Assembly (NCBI RefSeq): GCF_002843605.1
Contig: NZ_CP025263.1
Location: 3,067,501 to 3,131,500, forward strand
DNA length: 64,000 bases
Source: Pseudomonas sp. S09G 359
Lineage (GTDB): Bacteria; Pseudomonadota; Gammaproteobacteria; Pseudomonadales; Pseudomonadaceae
Direction: 5' to 3'
Position numbers and translations under genes: made by a program. Positions 36,366 through 46,334 of this stretch are shown here, one piece after another. Each line of letters begins with the position of its first letter. The first letter of the stretch is position 1. Below the pieces are notes generated by a model, which searched no databases, had not been told where the DNA came from, and was given only the letters and a program-made list of their open reading frames with translations.

Positions 36366-37979
36366 TCAGGCGGCGCTCGCGGTAGCTTGCTGGCCAGGGA
36401 TGGCGCCAATCAGCTCACGGGTGTAGTCGCCGGCCGGCCGGTTGAAGATCCGCTCCACCGAGCCTTGTTCCACCACCTGGCCATTGCGTAACACCAGCAC
36501 TTCATGGGCGAAGTTGGCGACCACCGACAAGTCATGGGACACCAGCACGTAGGCAATGCCCATTTCTCGTTGCAGTTCTTCGAGCAGTTCGAGGATGTGG
36601 GCCTGCACCGACACGTCGAGGGCGCTGACCGGTTCATCGAGCAGCAATAGGTCGGGCTTCAACGCCAGCGCGCGGGCGATGGCGACCCGTTGGCACTGGC
36701 CGCCGGACAACTCGCGCGGCAGGCGGTCGAGGAAACTCACTGGCAAATGCACGCGGCTGATCAGCTCGCGGGCCGCCTGTTCCAGGGCCGGGCCCTTGAG
36801 CAAACCGAACGACACCAAGGGTTCGACAATGCTGTCGAACACGCTGAAGCGTGGGTCCAGCGCAGCAAACGGGTTTTGTTGCACCAGTTGCAGGCGTTGA
36901 CGCAGCGGGCGGAAGTCGCGCCAGCTGAGGTGGGTGACGTCCTGCTGTTCAAACCAGACCTGGCCCCTGGTGGGTTTCTCCAGGCCGAGGGCAATGCGCA
37001 GCGCGGTACTTTTGCCCGAACCGGATTCGCCGACGATTGCCAGGGTCTGCCCGGGGTACACCTCAAAACTCAGGTTTTCCAAGGCCACAAAACTGCTTTC
37101 TTCACCTTTGACCTTGGGCAAGGTAAACGTCTTGCCGACGTTTTTCAGGCTCAGGATCGGTTCCTGCATCGGGTCAATTCGAATCAACGGTTCACGGCGC
37201 TTGGCGAAGGCCGGCGCGGCGGCGATCAATGCACGGGTGTAATCATGTTTGGGGGCTCCGAGTATCTGCCGGGGCGCGCCTTGTTCGACCACTTGGCCCT
37301 GTTGCATCACCAGGATGCGGTCGGCACGATCCAGCGCCACGCCGAGGTCGTGGGTGATGATCAGCAAGGAAATCCCGCGCTCACTGACCAGCCGTTGCAG
37401 GTGGTCGAGGATCTTGCGTTGGACGGTCACGTCAAGGGCGCTGGTGGGCTCGTCGGCGATGATCAGGCGTGGGTTGCCGGCCAGCGCGATGGCGATCAGC
37501 ACGCGCTGGCGCATGCCGCCGGAGAGTTCATGCGGGTACTGACGCGCGCGCAGCACCGGCTTGTCGATGCCCACTTGTTGCAGCAACTCGACAATATCCG
37601 CATCGACGCCGGGGTAGCGCTTGCCCTTGGCCAGGATCAGCGCCTCGGCAATCTGCTGGCCGACGCGCAGGGTGGGGTTGAGGCTGACCATCGGGTCCTG
37701 GGGCACCAGGCCGATGGTGCGCCCGCGCAGGCTGCGTTTCTGTCGTTCACTGGCGTGGGTCAGGTTATTGCCGTCTACCCACAGCTCGCCGGCGCTGATT
37801 GCGGCGTTGTCCGGCAGCAGGCCGAGGATCGCGTTGGCCAGGGTGGATTTTCCCGAGCCGGACTCGCCGACAATCGCCAGCGTCTCGCCTTGGGCGATGG
37901 TCAATGACAGCCGGTTCACTGCCAGGTTGCCGTGCCGGTAGCTGACACTCAGATGGCGAACATCCACTAGAGCACTCAT
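36366..37979 (-). CDS. Peptide-type ABC importer, fused double ATPase (DppD-DppF-like)
   Basis: A 537-residue protein with two ABC domains. Each has Walker A GESGSGKST, a signature (LSGGMRQRV in the first, LSGGQCQRV in the second) and Walker B (IIADEPTSALD; LLLDEPVSALD). This is the fusion seen in many pseudomonad oligopeptide or nickel/opine-type importers. Its start at 37979 overlaps the permease stop by 4 bp. It is the last gene of a TonB receptor-SBP-permease-permease-ATPase operon. Confidence 0.92.
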   Translation of the reverse strand: MSALVDVRHLSVSYRHGNLAVNRLSLTIAQGETLAIVGESGSGKSTLANAILGLLPDNAAISAGELWVDGNNLTHASERQKRSLRGRTIGLVPQDPMVSLNPTLRVGQQIAEALILAKGKRYPGVDADIVELLQQVGIDKPVLRARQYPHELSGGMRQRVLIAIALAGNPRLIIADEPTSALDVTVQRKILDHLQRLVSERGISLLIITHDLGVALDRADRILVMQQGQVVEQGAPRQILGAPKHDYTRALIAAAPAFAKRREPLIRIDPMQEPILSLKNVGKTFTLPKVKGEESSFVALENLSFEVYPGQTLAIVGESGSGKSTALRIALGLEKPTRGQVWFEQQDVTHLSWRDFRPLRQRLQLVQQNPFAALDPRFSVFDSIVEPLVSFGLLKGPALEQAARELISRVHLPVSFLDRLPRELSGGQCQRVAIARALALKPDLLLLDEPVSALDVSVQAHILELLEELQREMGIAYVLVSHDLSVVANFAHEVLVLRNGQVVEQGSVERIFNRPAGDYTRELIGAIPGQQATASAA

Positions 37980-38860
37980 CGTTGAACCTCCTCGAACGTG
38001 CGGGCGATATGGTTGAGGCTGAATACCACCGCGACCAGGAACAGGCCGGGCAGCAACGACACCCACGGGGCGGTGATCAGGAAATGCCGGCCGTTGGCGA
38101 TCAACGTGCCCCATTCGGCCGCCGGCGGTGCGGCGCCGAAACCGAGAAAACTCAGGCCGGCGGTGGCAAGGATGGCCGCACCGAAATCCAGGGTCGCCAG
38201 CACCGCCACCGGGCCCCAGGCGTTGGGCAGGATGTGCCGCAGCAAGGTGCGCGCCCAACTGGCGCCGCCCAGGCGCGCGGCTTCCACATAAGGCAAGGTC
38301 TTGACCCGCAGCACCTCGGCGCGGGTGGTGCGGGCGAATCCGGGGATAATCCCCACGCCCACTGCAATGGCCACCGGCACGGTACCGAAGCCGATGGCCG
38401 TGACGATTGCCAGCGCCAGCAGCAGGCCGGGCAGGGCGAGCAACACGTCGATAAACCGCATGATCACCGCATCGATACGCCCGCCGGCAAAGCCGGACAG
38501 AATGCCCAGCCCCAACCCGCCCAACAGCGCGATCCCCACCGCCAGGAAGGCGGCCAGCACCGACAGGCTGGAGCCATACACAACACGGGTGTACAGATCG
38601 CGGCCCAGCTCGTCGGTGCCGAACCAGTGGGTCAGGTTTGGCGCAGTGAGCTTGACGGCAGGGGCGGTGGCGTAAGGGTCGAAGCTGGTCAGCCAGTGCG
38701 GTGCCACGGCGGCAAGCAAGGAAAACAGCACGATCAGCAACGCCAGGCTGAAGCCCGGCCGCCGCAGCAATGGCAGCACCACTGCCGTTGCGCGTTGCCG
38801 GCGGGTGCGGCGTTGCCAGAGGGTGGTGGTAAGGCCCAGGTTTTGCTCAAGGATAGTCAT
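37976..38860 (-). CDS. Peptide-type ABC permease (DppC-like)
   Basis: A 294-residue inner-membrane permease with six or so hydrophobic segments. N-terminal OppC-type region, then HWFGTDELGRDLYTRVVYG, a hallmark of DppC/OppC proteins, and the EAA-loop segment EAARLGGASWARTLLRHILPNAW, split here by usual variation. It overlaps the ATPase gene by 4 bp and is 3 bp from the DppB-like gene. Confidence 0.92.
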   Translation of the reverse strand: MTILEQNLGLTTTLWQRRTRRQRATAVVLPLLRRPGFSLALLIVLFSLLAAVAPHWLTSFDPYATAPAVKLTAPNLTHWFGTDELGRDLYTRVVYGSSLSVLAAFLAVGIALLGGLGLGILSGFAGGRIDAVIMRFIDVLLALPGLLLALAIVTAIGFGTVPVAIAVGVGIIPGFARTTRAEVLRVKTLPYVEAARLGGASWARTLLRHILPNAWGPVAVLATLDFGAAILATAGLSFLGFGAAPPAAEWGTLIANGRHFLITAPWVSLLPGLFLVAVVFSLNHIARTFEEVQR

Positions 38861-38863
38861 GGT

Positions 38864-39814
38864 CTAGGACACCTTTGGCGTGTGGGAGATACGCGGGTCG
38901 AGCCACGGGTAAAGCAGGTCCACCAGCAGGTTGACCAACACAAACGCTGCCGCCGACACCGCGACAATCGCCAGCACCACCGGGATGTCCTGGCGCAGCA
39001 CGGCCTCCTGAGCCAGGCGGCCGATGCCGGAGCGGGCGAAGATGGTTTCCACCAGCACCGCCCCGGACACCGTGTTGCCCACTTGCAGGCCGATCAACGT
39101 GAGGATCGGCAGCGCAGCGTTCCTGAACCCATGGCGCGCCTGCACCTGGCCACGGCTCAGGCCCTTGGCGTAGGCGGTGACGATATACGCCTCCTGCCAC
39201 ACCCCCTGGAAGCTGCGCTGCAGCACTTGGGCGTACACCGCCGCACTCGGAATGGCCAGGGTGATCGCCGGCAGCACCAGGCTTTCAAAGCCGCGGCTGC
39301 CGGTGGCGGGGAACCAGCCAAGACCGAAGGCGAACACCTGGATCAGCAACAGGCCCATCCAGAACACCGGCACCGAAAACCCCAGGGAGGGCAGGCGGGC
39401 CAGGGCTTTTTTCAGCGGTTGCCAGCGGATGTAGGCCGTCAGGTAGGCCAGGCCGATGCCGCCGACCAGCGACAGCACAATCGCCAGGCCGGCCAGGGAC
39501 AGGGTTTGCGGCAAGCGCTCGGCGAGCAACTCGGCCACCGGGCGGTTGAGCGACAGGGATTGGCCGAAGTCACCGTGCAATGCGCCCAACAGCAGGTCGA
39601 CATATTGCTCGAACAGGCCCTTGTCCAGGCCGTAGTAGGCCCGCGCCTTGGCCAGGTCGGCCACCGACAGCGAATCGGCCTCCATGCCCGAGGCACTGAG
39701 CATGATCGACAGTGTGTCGCCCGGCAGCAGGTACAGGATGAAATAGGTGATGCTATAGGCGCCCCATAGCACCAGCAGCGCCTGGCCGACGCGACCGATC
39801 AGGTAGCGGCTCAT
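38864..39814 (-). CDS. Peptide-type ABC permease (DppB-like)
   Basis: A 316-residue inner-membrane permease. The N-terminus YLIGRVGQALLVLWGAYSITYFILYLLPGD is typical of DppB/OppB, as is the EAA-loop (YIVTAYAKGLSRGQVQARHGFRNA) and the following GAVLVETIFARSGIG block. It overlaps the substrate-binding-protein gene by 4 bp. Confidence 0.92.
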   Translation of the reverse strand: MSRYLIGRVGQALLVLWGAYSITYFILYLLPGDTLSIMLSASGMEADSLSVADLAKARAYYGLDKGLFEQYVDLLLGALHGDFGQSLSLNRPVAELLAERLPQTLSLAGLAIVLSLVGGIGLAYLTAYIRWQPLKKALARLPSLGFSVPVFWMGLLLIQVFAFGLGWFPATGSRGFESLVLPAITLAIPSAAVYAQVLQRSFQGVWQEAYIVTAYAKGLSRGQVQARHGFRNAALPILTLIGLQVGNTVSGAVLVETIFARSGIGRLAQEAVLRQDIPVVLAIVAVSAAAFVLVNLLVDLLYPWLDPRISHTPKVS

Positions 39815-41442
39815 GGGGTGCCGATCTCGATATCACCCAGTAGCGCGAAGCCCTCGGCGGTCCAGCGGAAGTTTTTAACCTTGGGCGACGTCGCCGCCTG
39901 CCAGACACGCTCGTACACCGGGAACGCCGAGCTTGCATCGATCAGCAGGTCCTGCAGGTCACCGTAGGCAGCGGCACGTTGTGCGCCTTGGGTGGCGGTG
40001 ATGCCGGCATCAAACAAGCCTTTGGCTTTATCCAGGACCGCCGGTTCATAGGTGTTGGTGGCCACGGTGGAACTGTTGGCGCTGCGCGGGTCGAGGATGG
40101 TTTGCAGGATGATTGGGTCGGCGCGGGTCATGTAGTTGATGGTCAGGTCGTAGTTGCCGGCGGAGTTGTTGGCGACCCATTCGGCGCGGGTCACCACGCT
40201 GAGTTTCAACTCGATACCGACCTTGCGCAGTTGGTCCTGGATCAGTACGTCACCGGCGGTTTCGGCCGGGCTGATGTTGTAGCTCAGGCTCAGGCGCTTG
40301 CCGTTTTTGCTGCGATAACCGTCCGCGCCCTTGGCCCAGCCGGCTTGGTCGAGCAGGCGTTCGGCACCTGCCGGGTCGTAGGCGAGCTTGGCACCCTGGC
40401 TTTTGAAGTAGGGCGTGGTCACGTCGAAAATGCCGTCCACCACCGGGAACTCGGCGTTATACACGGTGCTGGCGTAGCTTTTACGGTCGATGGACTTCTG
40501 CACGGCCAGGCGCACTTGTTGGTCGGCGAGGATGCGTTCGCCACGGGTGTTGGGGTACAGGTTGAGTGCCGGGCCCGGCAGTGAGCGGCTTTGAATGGTC
40601 GCGCCCTTGGACTGGAACAGCTTCAGATCGACTTCCGAAAACGGGTTGCGCGGCCACAGGATGTCGGCCTTGCCTTGCAGGAACAGGCCGTTGCGCACGC
40701 TCTCTTCGGGGATGTAGCTGACGTCTACGGCGTCCAGGTGCGCCTCACCCGGGTTCTTCATATTCGCCGAGGGCCAGGCGTAACCCTTGCGCTTGGTCAG
40801 GTGCGCGCCGACTTCCGGCGTGTAGCTGGCGAGCACAAACGGCCCGGTGCCGATGATCTTGCCCAGTGACCGCTCCTTGACCGTCAGTGCGTAGGAGGCG
40901 GGTGCGAGGATGGCCAGGTTGGTGGTGGACGTGGCCTGCAGAAAGCCCGCGTTGGGCTTGGCCAGCACCAGCTTGACAGTGAAGTCGTCGACCACTTCAG
41001 CGTGGTCATAACCCGCCAGGTAAGTGGCACCGAACGTCGCCGGCAGTGCGGTGGCCAGCGCCTTGTCGCTGTCGAAAGCGGTTTTCACCGCCTTGGCGTC
41101 GAAGCGCTCGCCGTTGCTGAAGGTGACGTTGTCGCGCAGGTGGAAGGTGTAGGTCAGCGCGTCGTCACTGATCTCCCAGCTTTTGGCCAGCCAGGGGATG
41201 ATCTTGCCGGTGGCCGGGTCCTGGTCGGTGAGTGACTCGGCGACATTGCGCAACAGCACCCGGTGTTCCAGCCAGTAGACCTGGAAGGGGTCAACGCTGA
41301 CCAGGGTGGTGTTGTCGCCGAAGAAGGCAATATTCAGGGTTTTGTTCGCCTGCGCCTGGTCACCCGAAGGTGAACAGGCGGCCAGGCTTATCGCCAGGGC
41401 GCAGGGGGCCAGCAGACGGCTCATCAAGTTGGAGGTGTTCAA
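39811..41442 (-). CDS. Peptide/nickel-type ABC substrate-binding lipoprotein
   Basis: A 543-residue SBP_bac_5 protein. The lipoprotein signal ends in SLAAC (Cys23), followed by a Ser/Gln-rich linker. Typical motifs include LAKSWEISDDALTYTFHLRDNVTFSNGERFDAKAV, read here in parts, and the C-terminal PVYERVWQA. It lies 27 bp after the TonB receptor gene and overlaps the first permease gene. The ligand could be a peptide, a metal-chelate or an opine-like compound. Confidence 0.92.
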   Translation of the reverse strand: MNTSNLMSRLLAPCALAISLAACSPSGDQAQANKTLNIAFFGDNTTLVSVDPFQVYWLEHRVLLRNVAESLTDQDPATGKIIPWLAKSWEISDDALTYTFHLRDNVTFSNGERFDAKAVKTAFDSDKALATALPATFGATYLAGYDHAEVVDDFTVKLVLAKPNAGFLQATSTTNLAILAPASYALTVKERSLGKIIGTGPFVLASYTPEVGAHLTKRKGYAWPSANMKNPGEAHLDAVDVSYIPEESVRNGLFLQGKADILWPRNPFSEVDLKLFQSKGATIQSRSLPGPALNLYPNTRGERILADQQVRLAVQKSIDRKSYASTVYNAEFPVVDGIFDVTTPYFKSQGAKLAYDPAGAERLLDQAGWAKGADGYRSKNGKRLSLSYNISPAETAGDVLIQDQLRKVGIELKLSVVTRAEWVANNSAGNYDLTINYMTRADPIILQTILDPRSANSSTVATNTYEPAVLDKAKGLFDAGITATQGAQRAAAYGDLQDLLIDASSAFPVYERVWQAATSPKVKNFRWTAEGFALLGDIEIGTP

Positions 41443-41469
41443 TGGGGTGCCCTCGTTTGGCGGTTTGAA

Positions 41470-43902
41470 TCAGAAGTCGTAGGCCAGCTTGGTGTACCAG
41501 TAGCCGCCACCCGGGTAGAACGGCGGGTTGCCATACGGCGCCAGGCCCAGGTTGCTGTAGACGGCGTGCCGGTCGGGGCGCACGTCGAAGATGTTGGTGC
41601 CGCCGATGCTTACGGTCAGGCTGTCGACGAAGGTGTAGCTGACGTCGAGGTCAGTGATCCATTTGGCGCCGAAGCTGCGGTCGCCCGTGGGGTTGACCGC
41701 CAGGGTCTTGACTGCGCCATAGCGGGCGGTTTGCAGGTTGACCGCCAAGTCGTCGACCTTCCAATTGGCGCCCAGGATCCACTTGGTCTTCGGCGTGGCA
41801 TCGGTGAGGTCGCCCTCGCGGTCGCGGCCCACCAGGGTCACGCCGGAATTGGCCAGCGCTGCCGGGGTATCCGGGGTGCCTTCGATCGTGGTCTTGTTCC
41901 AGTTGAAGCCCAGGCTCCAGCGCACCTCGCCCCAGGCATCCAGCGGCGTGGTGTGGTCGGCGACCACGTCCAGGCCACGCGTACGGGTGTCGAAGGCGTT
42001 GGTGTAGTAGTTGACCCAGGTGCCGGTGGGCACGCCCTGGGCGGCCAGGATGGCGTTGATCGCGCCGTTGCCACGGTCGTAGATATTGCTGGTCAGGGCG
42101 ATGCGGTCATCGATGTCGATCAGGTAGGCGTCGGCGGTGATGCTGGTGCGCGGCGCGGGTTGCCAGGTCAGGCCCAGGCCCAGGTTGCGTGACTTCTCCG
42201 GCTTGAGGTCATCGCCGCCCAGGGCCTTGGCCAGGTTGCTGCCCGAGGGGGTCAGGCGGGTGACCGCCGGTACTACGTTGCCATTGACGTCGGTGGCCAC
42301 GCGGTTGTCGGCCACGGTGTAGCCGATCTGCGTCAGCGACGGCGCACGGAAACCGGTACCGACGGTGCCCCGCACCGCCACGGTGTCGGTCAGCTCATAG
42401 CGTGAATTCACTTTCAGGCCGAAGGTGTTGCCCGAGTCATCGTCGTAATGTTCGACCCGCCCGGCCACATCGAGGAACCAGCGTTCGGTGAGGTCGAAGC
42501 CCAGGTCGAGGTAGCCGGCGTAGTTGTTGCGGATCAGGCTGACTTCATCTTCGGGGCGAATGGTCACTGCCGCCTGCGCGCCCGACGCCGCGGGGTAGGT
42601 GCCGGTGATATAGGCCTCGGGGTCGCCGGCGAAGGTGCTGAAATGCTCCCAGCGATGTTCCAGGCCGGCCGACACCTGCACCGGCGAAGTCAGGTTGAAC
42701 AGGCTGTCGTAGCGGCGGGTAAAGTCGAGGTTGTTGACCCACTGCTCGAAGCGGAAGGTGGCCAGGTTGTCGAATTTGGTCGGCGAGGCCGTGCCCAGCG
42801 ACGGGTTGATGTTCAGGTCGCTGGAATGGTGGACATTGTTGCGCCCGTAGGTGGTGCTCAGGTCCCATTTCCACTCGGCCAGTTGGCCCTTGCCACCGAA
42901 CAGCAACTGGTAGTCGCGGTCCTTGATGTTGTTCAGGGGGTAGTAGCCGTCGGGGAATACCTCGGGCACGGCAGCGGTGCCGGTCGGCAGGCGGAAATAG
43001 TTGGCCGCTTCGGCATCGCGCTCGCCGTAGGTGGAAAAGGAATACAGCGTCAGGTCTTCCAGGGGCAGCTCGGCGTTGTAGGCGAGGTTGAAGGCCTTGA
43101 GGTCGGGGTCACCGTTCTTGATTGCCACCCGGTCCCAGGCGGCTTCCTTGGCCGGGTCGTTGAAGGCCCGTACGCTGCTGTCGGCCTTGTCGTTCCAGGA
43201 GGCTTCGCCACGTTTGCGTGCATCGGCGGAGAAGTGGAAAAAACCGCCATCGCCGAGTTTGAAACCCTGGTCGCCGGCGACCTTGATGGTTTCGCCCTGG
43301 CCGGAATACAACTGGCCATAGCTGGTCTCCAGGTGGCCGCCGTTGTTGGCGGACTTGAGGATGATATTGATCACCCCGGCCACCGCATCCGAGCCGTACT
43401 GGGCGGCGGCACTGTCCTTGAGCACTTCGATATGGTCGACCGAGCTGACCGGGATCAGGTCGATGTCCACGGCATTCGCGCCGCTGTTATCGATCGAGCC
43501 GCGCTGGCCGGTGGCACCGTTATGGCGGCGTTTGCCGTTGACCAGCACCAGGGTGTAGGCCGGGCCGAGGCTGCGATTGCTGAGGGGGCGGGTCACCGAG
43601 TTGTAGCCGGCGATATTGGTACCGAAGTTGAAGGAGGGCAGCAGCTTGGCAATCGCCTCGGACAACTCGGCACGGCCGGTCTTGAGCAACTGCTCGCTGT
43701 TGATCACGTCAATCGGCGCCGGGCTGTCGGCCACGGTGCGCGCTTGGCCACGCAAGCCGGTGGAAATCACGGTGACGGTGCCGAGCTTGGCGTCTTCGGT
43801 CGCGGTCTCGGCAAAGGAGGGCGCGGCGGCCAGGAGCAGGGAGCTGGTCAACAACGACAGGTGGAATTTTTTCAGCGGCGCGGGGCTTGTGATGTCTGGC
43901 AT
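41470..43902 (-). CDS. TonB-dependent receptor heading the peptide-type ABC operon
   Basis: An 810-residue outer-membrane receptor. The start at 43902 (MPDITSPAPLKKF) gives a standard signal peptide (SLLTSSLLLAAAPSFA). The plug (~45-170) has DSPAPIDVINSEQLL, LVNGKRRHNG and QYGSDAVAGVINIILK. The barrel ends TKLAYDF. Members of this subgroup import diverse ligands and are not limited to siderophores. Linkage to an SBP, two permeases and a double ATPase suggests that the operon takes one ligand from the outside to the cytoplasm. Confidence 0.9.
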   Translation of the reverse strand: MPDITSPAPLKKFHLSLLTSSLLLAAAPSFAETATEDAKLGTVTVISTGLRGQARTVADSPAPIDVINSEQLLKTGRAELSEAIAKLLPSFNFGTNIAGYNSVTRPLSNRSLGPAYTLVLVNGKRRHNGATGQRGSIDNSGANAVDIDLIPVSSVDHIEVLKDSAAAQYGSDAVAGVINIILKSANNGGHLETSYGQLYSGQGETIKVAGDQGFKLGDGGFFHFSADARKRGEASWNDKADSSVRAFNDPAKEAAWDRVAIKNGDPDLKAFNLAYNAELPLEDLTLYSFSTYGERDAEAANYFRLPTGTAAVPEVFPDGYYPLNNIKDRDYQLLFGGKGQLAEWKWDLSTTYGRNNVHHSSDLNINPSLGTASPTKFDNLATFRFEQWVNNLDFTRRYDSLFNLTSPVQVSAGLEHRWEHFSTFAGDPEAYITGTYPAASGAQAAVTIRPEDEVSLIRNNYAGYLDLGFDLTERWFLDVAGRVEHYDDDSGNTFGLKVNSRYELTDTVAVRGTVGTGFRAPSLTQIGYTVADNRVATDVNGNVVPAVTRLTPSGSNLAKALGGDDLKPEKSRNLGLGLTWQPAPRTSITADAYLIDIDDRIALTSNIYDRGNGAINAILAAQGVPTGTWVNYYTNAFDTRTRGLDVVADHTTPLDAWGEVRWSLGFNWNKTTIEGTPDTPAALANSGVTLVGRDREGDLTDATPKTKWILGANWKVDDLAVNLQTARYGAVKTLAVNPTGDRSFGAKWITDLDVSYTFVDSLTVSIGGTNIFDVRPDRHAVYSNLGLAPYGNPPFYPGGGYWYTKLAYDF

Positions 43903-44204
43903 GTAGGCAACCTGGTGGCTGTGGGTACGTCCTCCGCCAGGCATGGGGTCGGTCTGTGAAATGAAGATATCTCTATAAAAAACCGTGGGGAAAGTCTTTT
44001 TTGGAATAAGCTAATTATCAGACATTGTTATTTTGAGGTTTTATAAGATCATCTATTTTTATTATGTGGTGGGTTGCATCGCGCCTCGCCGCAGGATGTG
44101 CGAGCTGTCGCGGCCTGGCATAATCCGCTGGCGCCGAGAGTCGCAGGCGCGCGCAGCGATCTTCACCGGCAATCCAGCCAGATCTCAGAACCCCTAGGGA
44201 GTCG
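43903..44204. other. AT-rich divergent promoter region
   Basis: This 302-bp gap separates the TonB receptor operon (minus) and the ABC exporter (plus). The central part (~43960-44065) is clearly AT-rich and probably carries both promoters. A -10-like CATAAT lies at 44119-44124 on the plus strand. I see no Fur box and no 21-bp-repeat site in it. Confidence 0.45.
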
Positions 44205-46022
44205 ATGCCATTGATGGTGCTGTTGAACCGATTGAGCGTGTTTTCCATCCAGGCGCGCCGGGCTCTGGGGTTGGTGTGGGGCACGTCGCGGCCACTGTTC
44301 ACGGGCCTGTTGCTGGCCACGATCATTGCCGGGCTGTTGCCGGCGTTGGCTGCCTGGATCGGCCAGCGCATTGTCGATGGCGTGGTCCACGCCATGCAGA
44401 TTCATGCCGCTGGCAGCCAGGCACCCGTCTGGCCGGTGATGCGCTACGTGCTGGCCGAGGCGGGAGTGCTGGCGCTGCTGGCCGCCGCGCAGCGTGCATT
44501 GTCGATGCAACAATCGTTGTTGCGGGTGCAGTTGGGGGTAAGGGTCAACCTGATGATTCTGGAGAAAGCCCAGACCCTTTCACTGCTGCAATTTGAAGAC
44601 GCTGAGTTTCACGACAAACTGGTGCGCGTGCGCCAGGGCGCTTCGACCCGGCCGCTGAGCCTGGTGACAAAGGGCTTGGGCCTGGTGCAAAACCTCATCT
44701 CGCTGATCAGCTTTGCCGTGCTGCTGGTGCATTTTTCGCCGTGGGCCCTGGTGATTCTGGTGGTCGGCGCGTTGCCGGTGTTCTTCGCCGAGACGCATTT
44801 TTCGGGCAATGCGTTCCGCCTGTTCCACCGGCGCGCGCCTGAGACCCGCCAGCAGAATTACCTGGAATCGCTGCTGTCCCACGAAGCCCATGCCAAGGAG
44901 GTCAAGCTGTTTGGCTTGGCGCCGCTGTTCCTCAAGCGTTACCGCGACAACGCCCAGCGCTTGTACACGGAGGACCGTCAGTTGACGGTGCGCCGCGATG
45001 CCTGGGGCTTGGCCTTGGGCCTGCTGGGCACCGCGGCGTTTTACCTGGCTTACGCCTGGGTGGTGCTGGACACCGTGCAAGGCCAGACAACTCTGGGCCA
45101 GATGACCATGTACATCGTGTTGTTCAAACAAGGCCAAAGCGCGATCACCGCCAGCCTCAGCGCGATTGCCGGCCTGTATGACGACAGTTTGTTCCTGTCG
45201 GACCTTTATGAGTACCTGCTAACCCCGGTGACAGTGCCGCGCGGCCGGCTTACCCAAGGAGCGAATCCCGGCGATGGCTTGCGCTGCGAGCAGGTAGGGT
45301 TCCGCTACCCCGGCGCTGAACAGCCGGCATTGAGTCACATCAACCTGCACCTGGCGCCGGGGCAAAGCCTGGCGCTGGTCGGTGAGAATGGCTCGGGCAA
45401 GACCAGCCTGATCAAACTGCTGACGCGTCTTTACACACCGGACGAGGGCCGCATCCTGCTGGACGGCAGCGACCTGCAGGAGTGGGATGAACACGCACTG
45501 CAACAACGCATCGGGGTGATTTTCCAGGACTACATCCGCTACCAGATGAGCGTCGGTGAGAACCTCGGGGTGGGCGACGTCGAGGCGTTGCACGACGAGG
45601 CTCGCTGGCGCGCGGCGGCGACTCAAGGGGTGGCTGCCGAATTCATCGAGCGCCTGAGTAAGTCCTATGCAACGCCATTGGGGCGCTGGCTTGGCGGGCA
45701 GGAACTGTCTGGCGGGCAATGGCAGAAAGTCGCCTTGTCACGTGCTTATATGCGTCAGGAGGCAGACCTGCTGATTCTTGATGAGCCCACGGCCGCGCTG
45801 GATGCCGGCGCGGAGGCGGCAGTGTTCGAGCACTTCCGTGAACATGCCAAGGGCCGCATGACCCTGTTGATTTCGCACCGATTCTCCAGCGTGCGCAATG
45901 CAGACCACATCATCGTGCTGGGCAATGGGCGAATCCTGGAGGAGGGCAACCATAGCCAGCTGATGGCTGCACACGGGCGTTATGCCGAGTTATTCGATGT
46001 TCAGGCGCAGGGTTATCGCTAG
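44205..46022 (+). CDS. ABC exporter, fused membrane and ATPase domains
   Basis: A 605-residue half-transporter. The N-terminal ~330 residues hold about six hydrophobic segments; the ATPase domain has Walker A GENGSGKTSLIKLL, Q-loop, signature LSGGQWQKVALSRAY and Walker B LLILDEPTAALDAGAE. AGGGAG lies upstream of the start. It is divergent from the TonB receptor operon and stands alone. Such homodimeric exporters move lipids, peptides or siderophores; the substrate cannot be read from the sequence. Confidence 0.88.
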   Translation: MPLMVLLNRLSVFSIQARRALGLVWGTSRPLFTGLLLATIIAGLLPALAAWIGQRIVDGVVHAMQIHAAGSQAPVWPVMRYVLAEAGVLALLAAAQRALSMQQSLLRVQLGVRVNLMILEKAQTLSLLQFEDAEFHDKLVRVRQGASTRPLSLVTKGLGLVQNLISLISFAVLLVHFSPWALVILVVGALPVFFAETHFSGNAFRLFHRRAPETRQQNYLESLLSHEAHAKEVKLFGLAPLFLKRYRDNAQRLYTEDRQLTVRRDAWGLALGLLGTAAFYLAYAWVVLDTVQGQTTLGQMTMYIVLFKQGQSAITASLSAIAGLYDDSLFLSDLYEYLLTPVTVPRGRLTQGANPGDGLRCEQVGFRYPGAEQPALSHINLHLAPGQSLALVGENGSGKTSLIKLLTRLYTPDEGRILLDGSDLQEWDEHALQQRIGVIFQDYIRYQMSVGENLGVGDVEALHDEARWRAAATQGVAAEFIERLSKSYATPLGRWLGGQELSGGQWQKVALSRAYMRQEADLLILDEPTAALDAGAEAAVFEHFREHAKGRMTLLISHRFSSVRNADHIIVLGNGRILEEGNHSQLMAAHGRYAELFDVQAQGYR

Positions 46023-46334
46023 GGGCTGCGCTAACGGGTGGTTTGCCCTGCTTCATGGCGATGCGACCCTTTAGAGTAAGTCAAAATAAATCTTGAATCG
46101 CGCCTGAGGTCCTGGCGCCTTACCTGCCGCTATGTCGCCGTATACACCCTTTCCCAAGCGCCAGCCCAGGCCAAACGTGGCATTTCGAGGGTTGCCGACG
46201 AAAAGTGCTCATCAAGGCTTCGTAGCAGAACAGCCAACAATACCTGCAGGGTATTCATGCAGACCTTATCCATATTGGACGCTGCAAACCCCACGCGTCA
46301 GCCTGCCCTCAATAACTATAAAAGAGTCGCAACC
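46023..46334. other. Intergenic region before benR
   Basis: About 310 bp without a convincing gene. A short open frame at 46132-46338 has no ribosome site and no recognisable product. I see no strong promoter motif or terminator hairpin here, although the benR promoter must lie within it. Confidence 0.4.
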
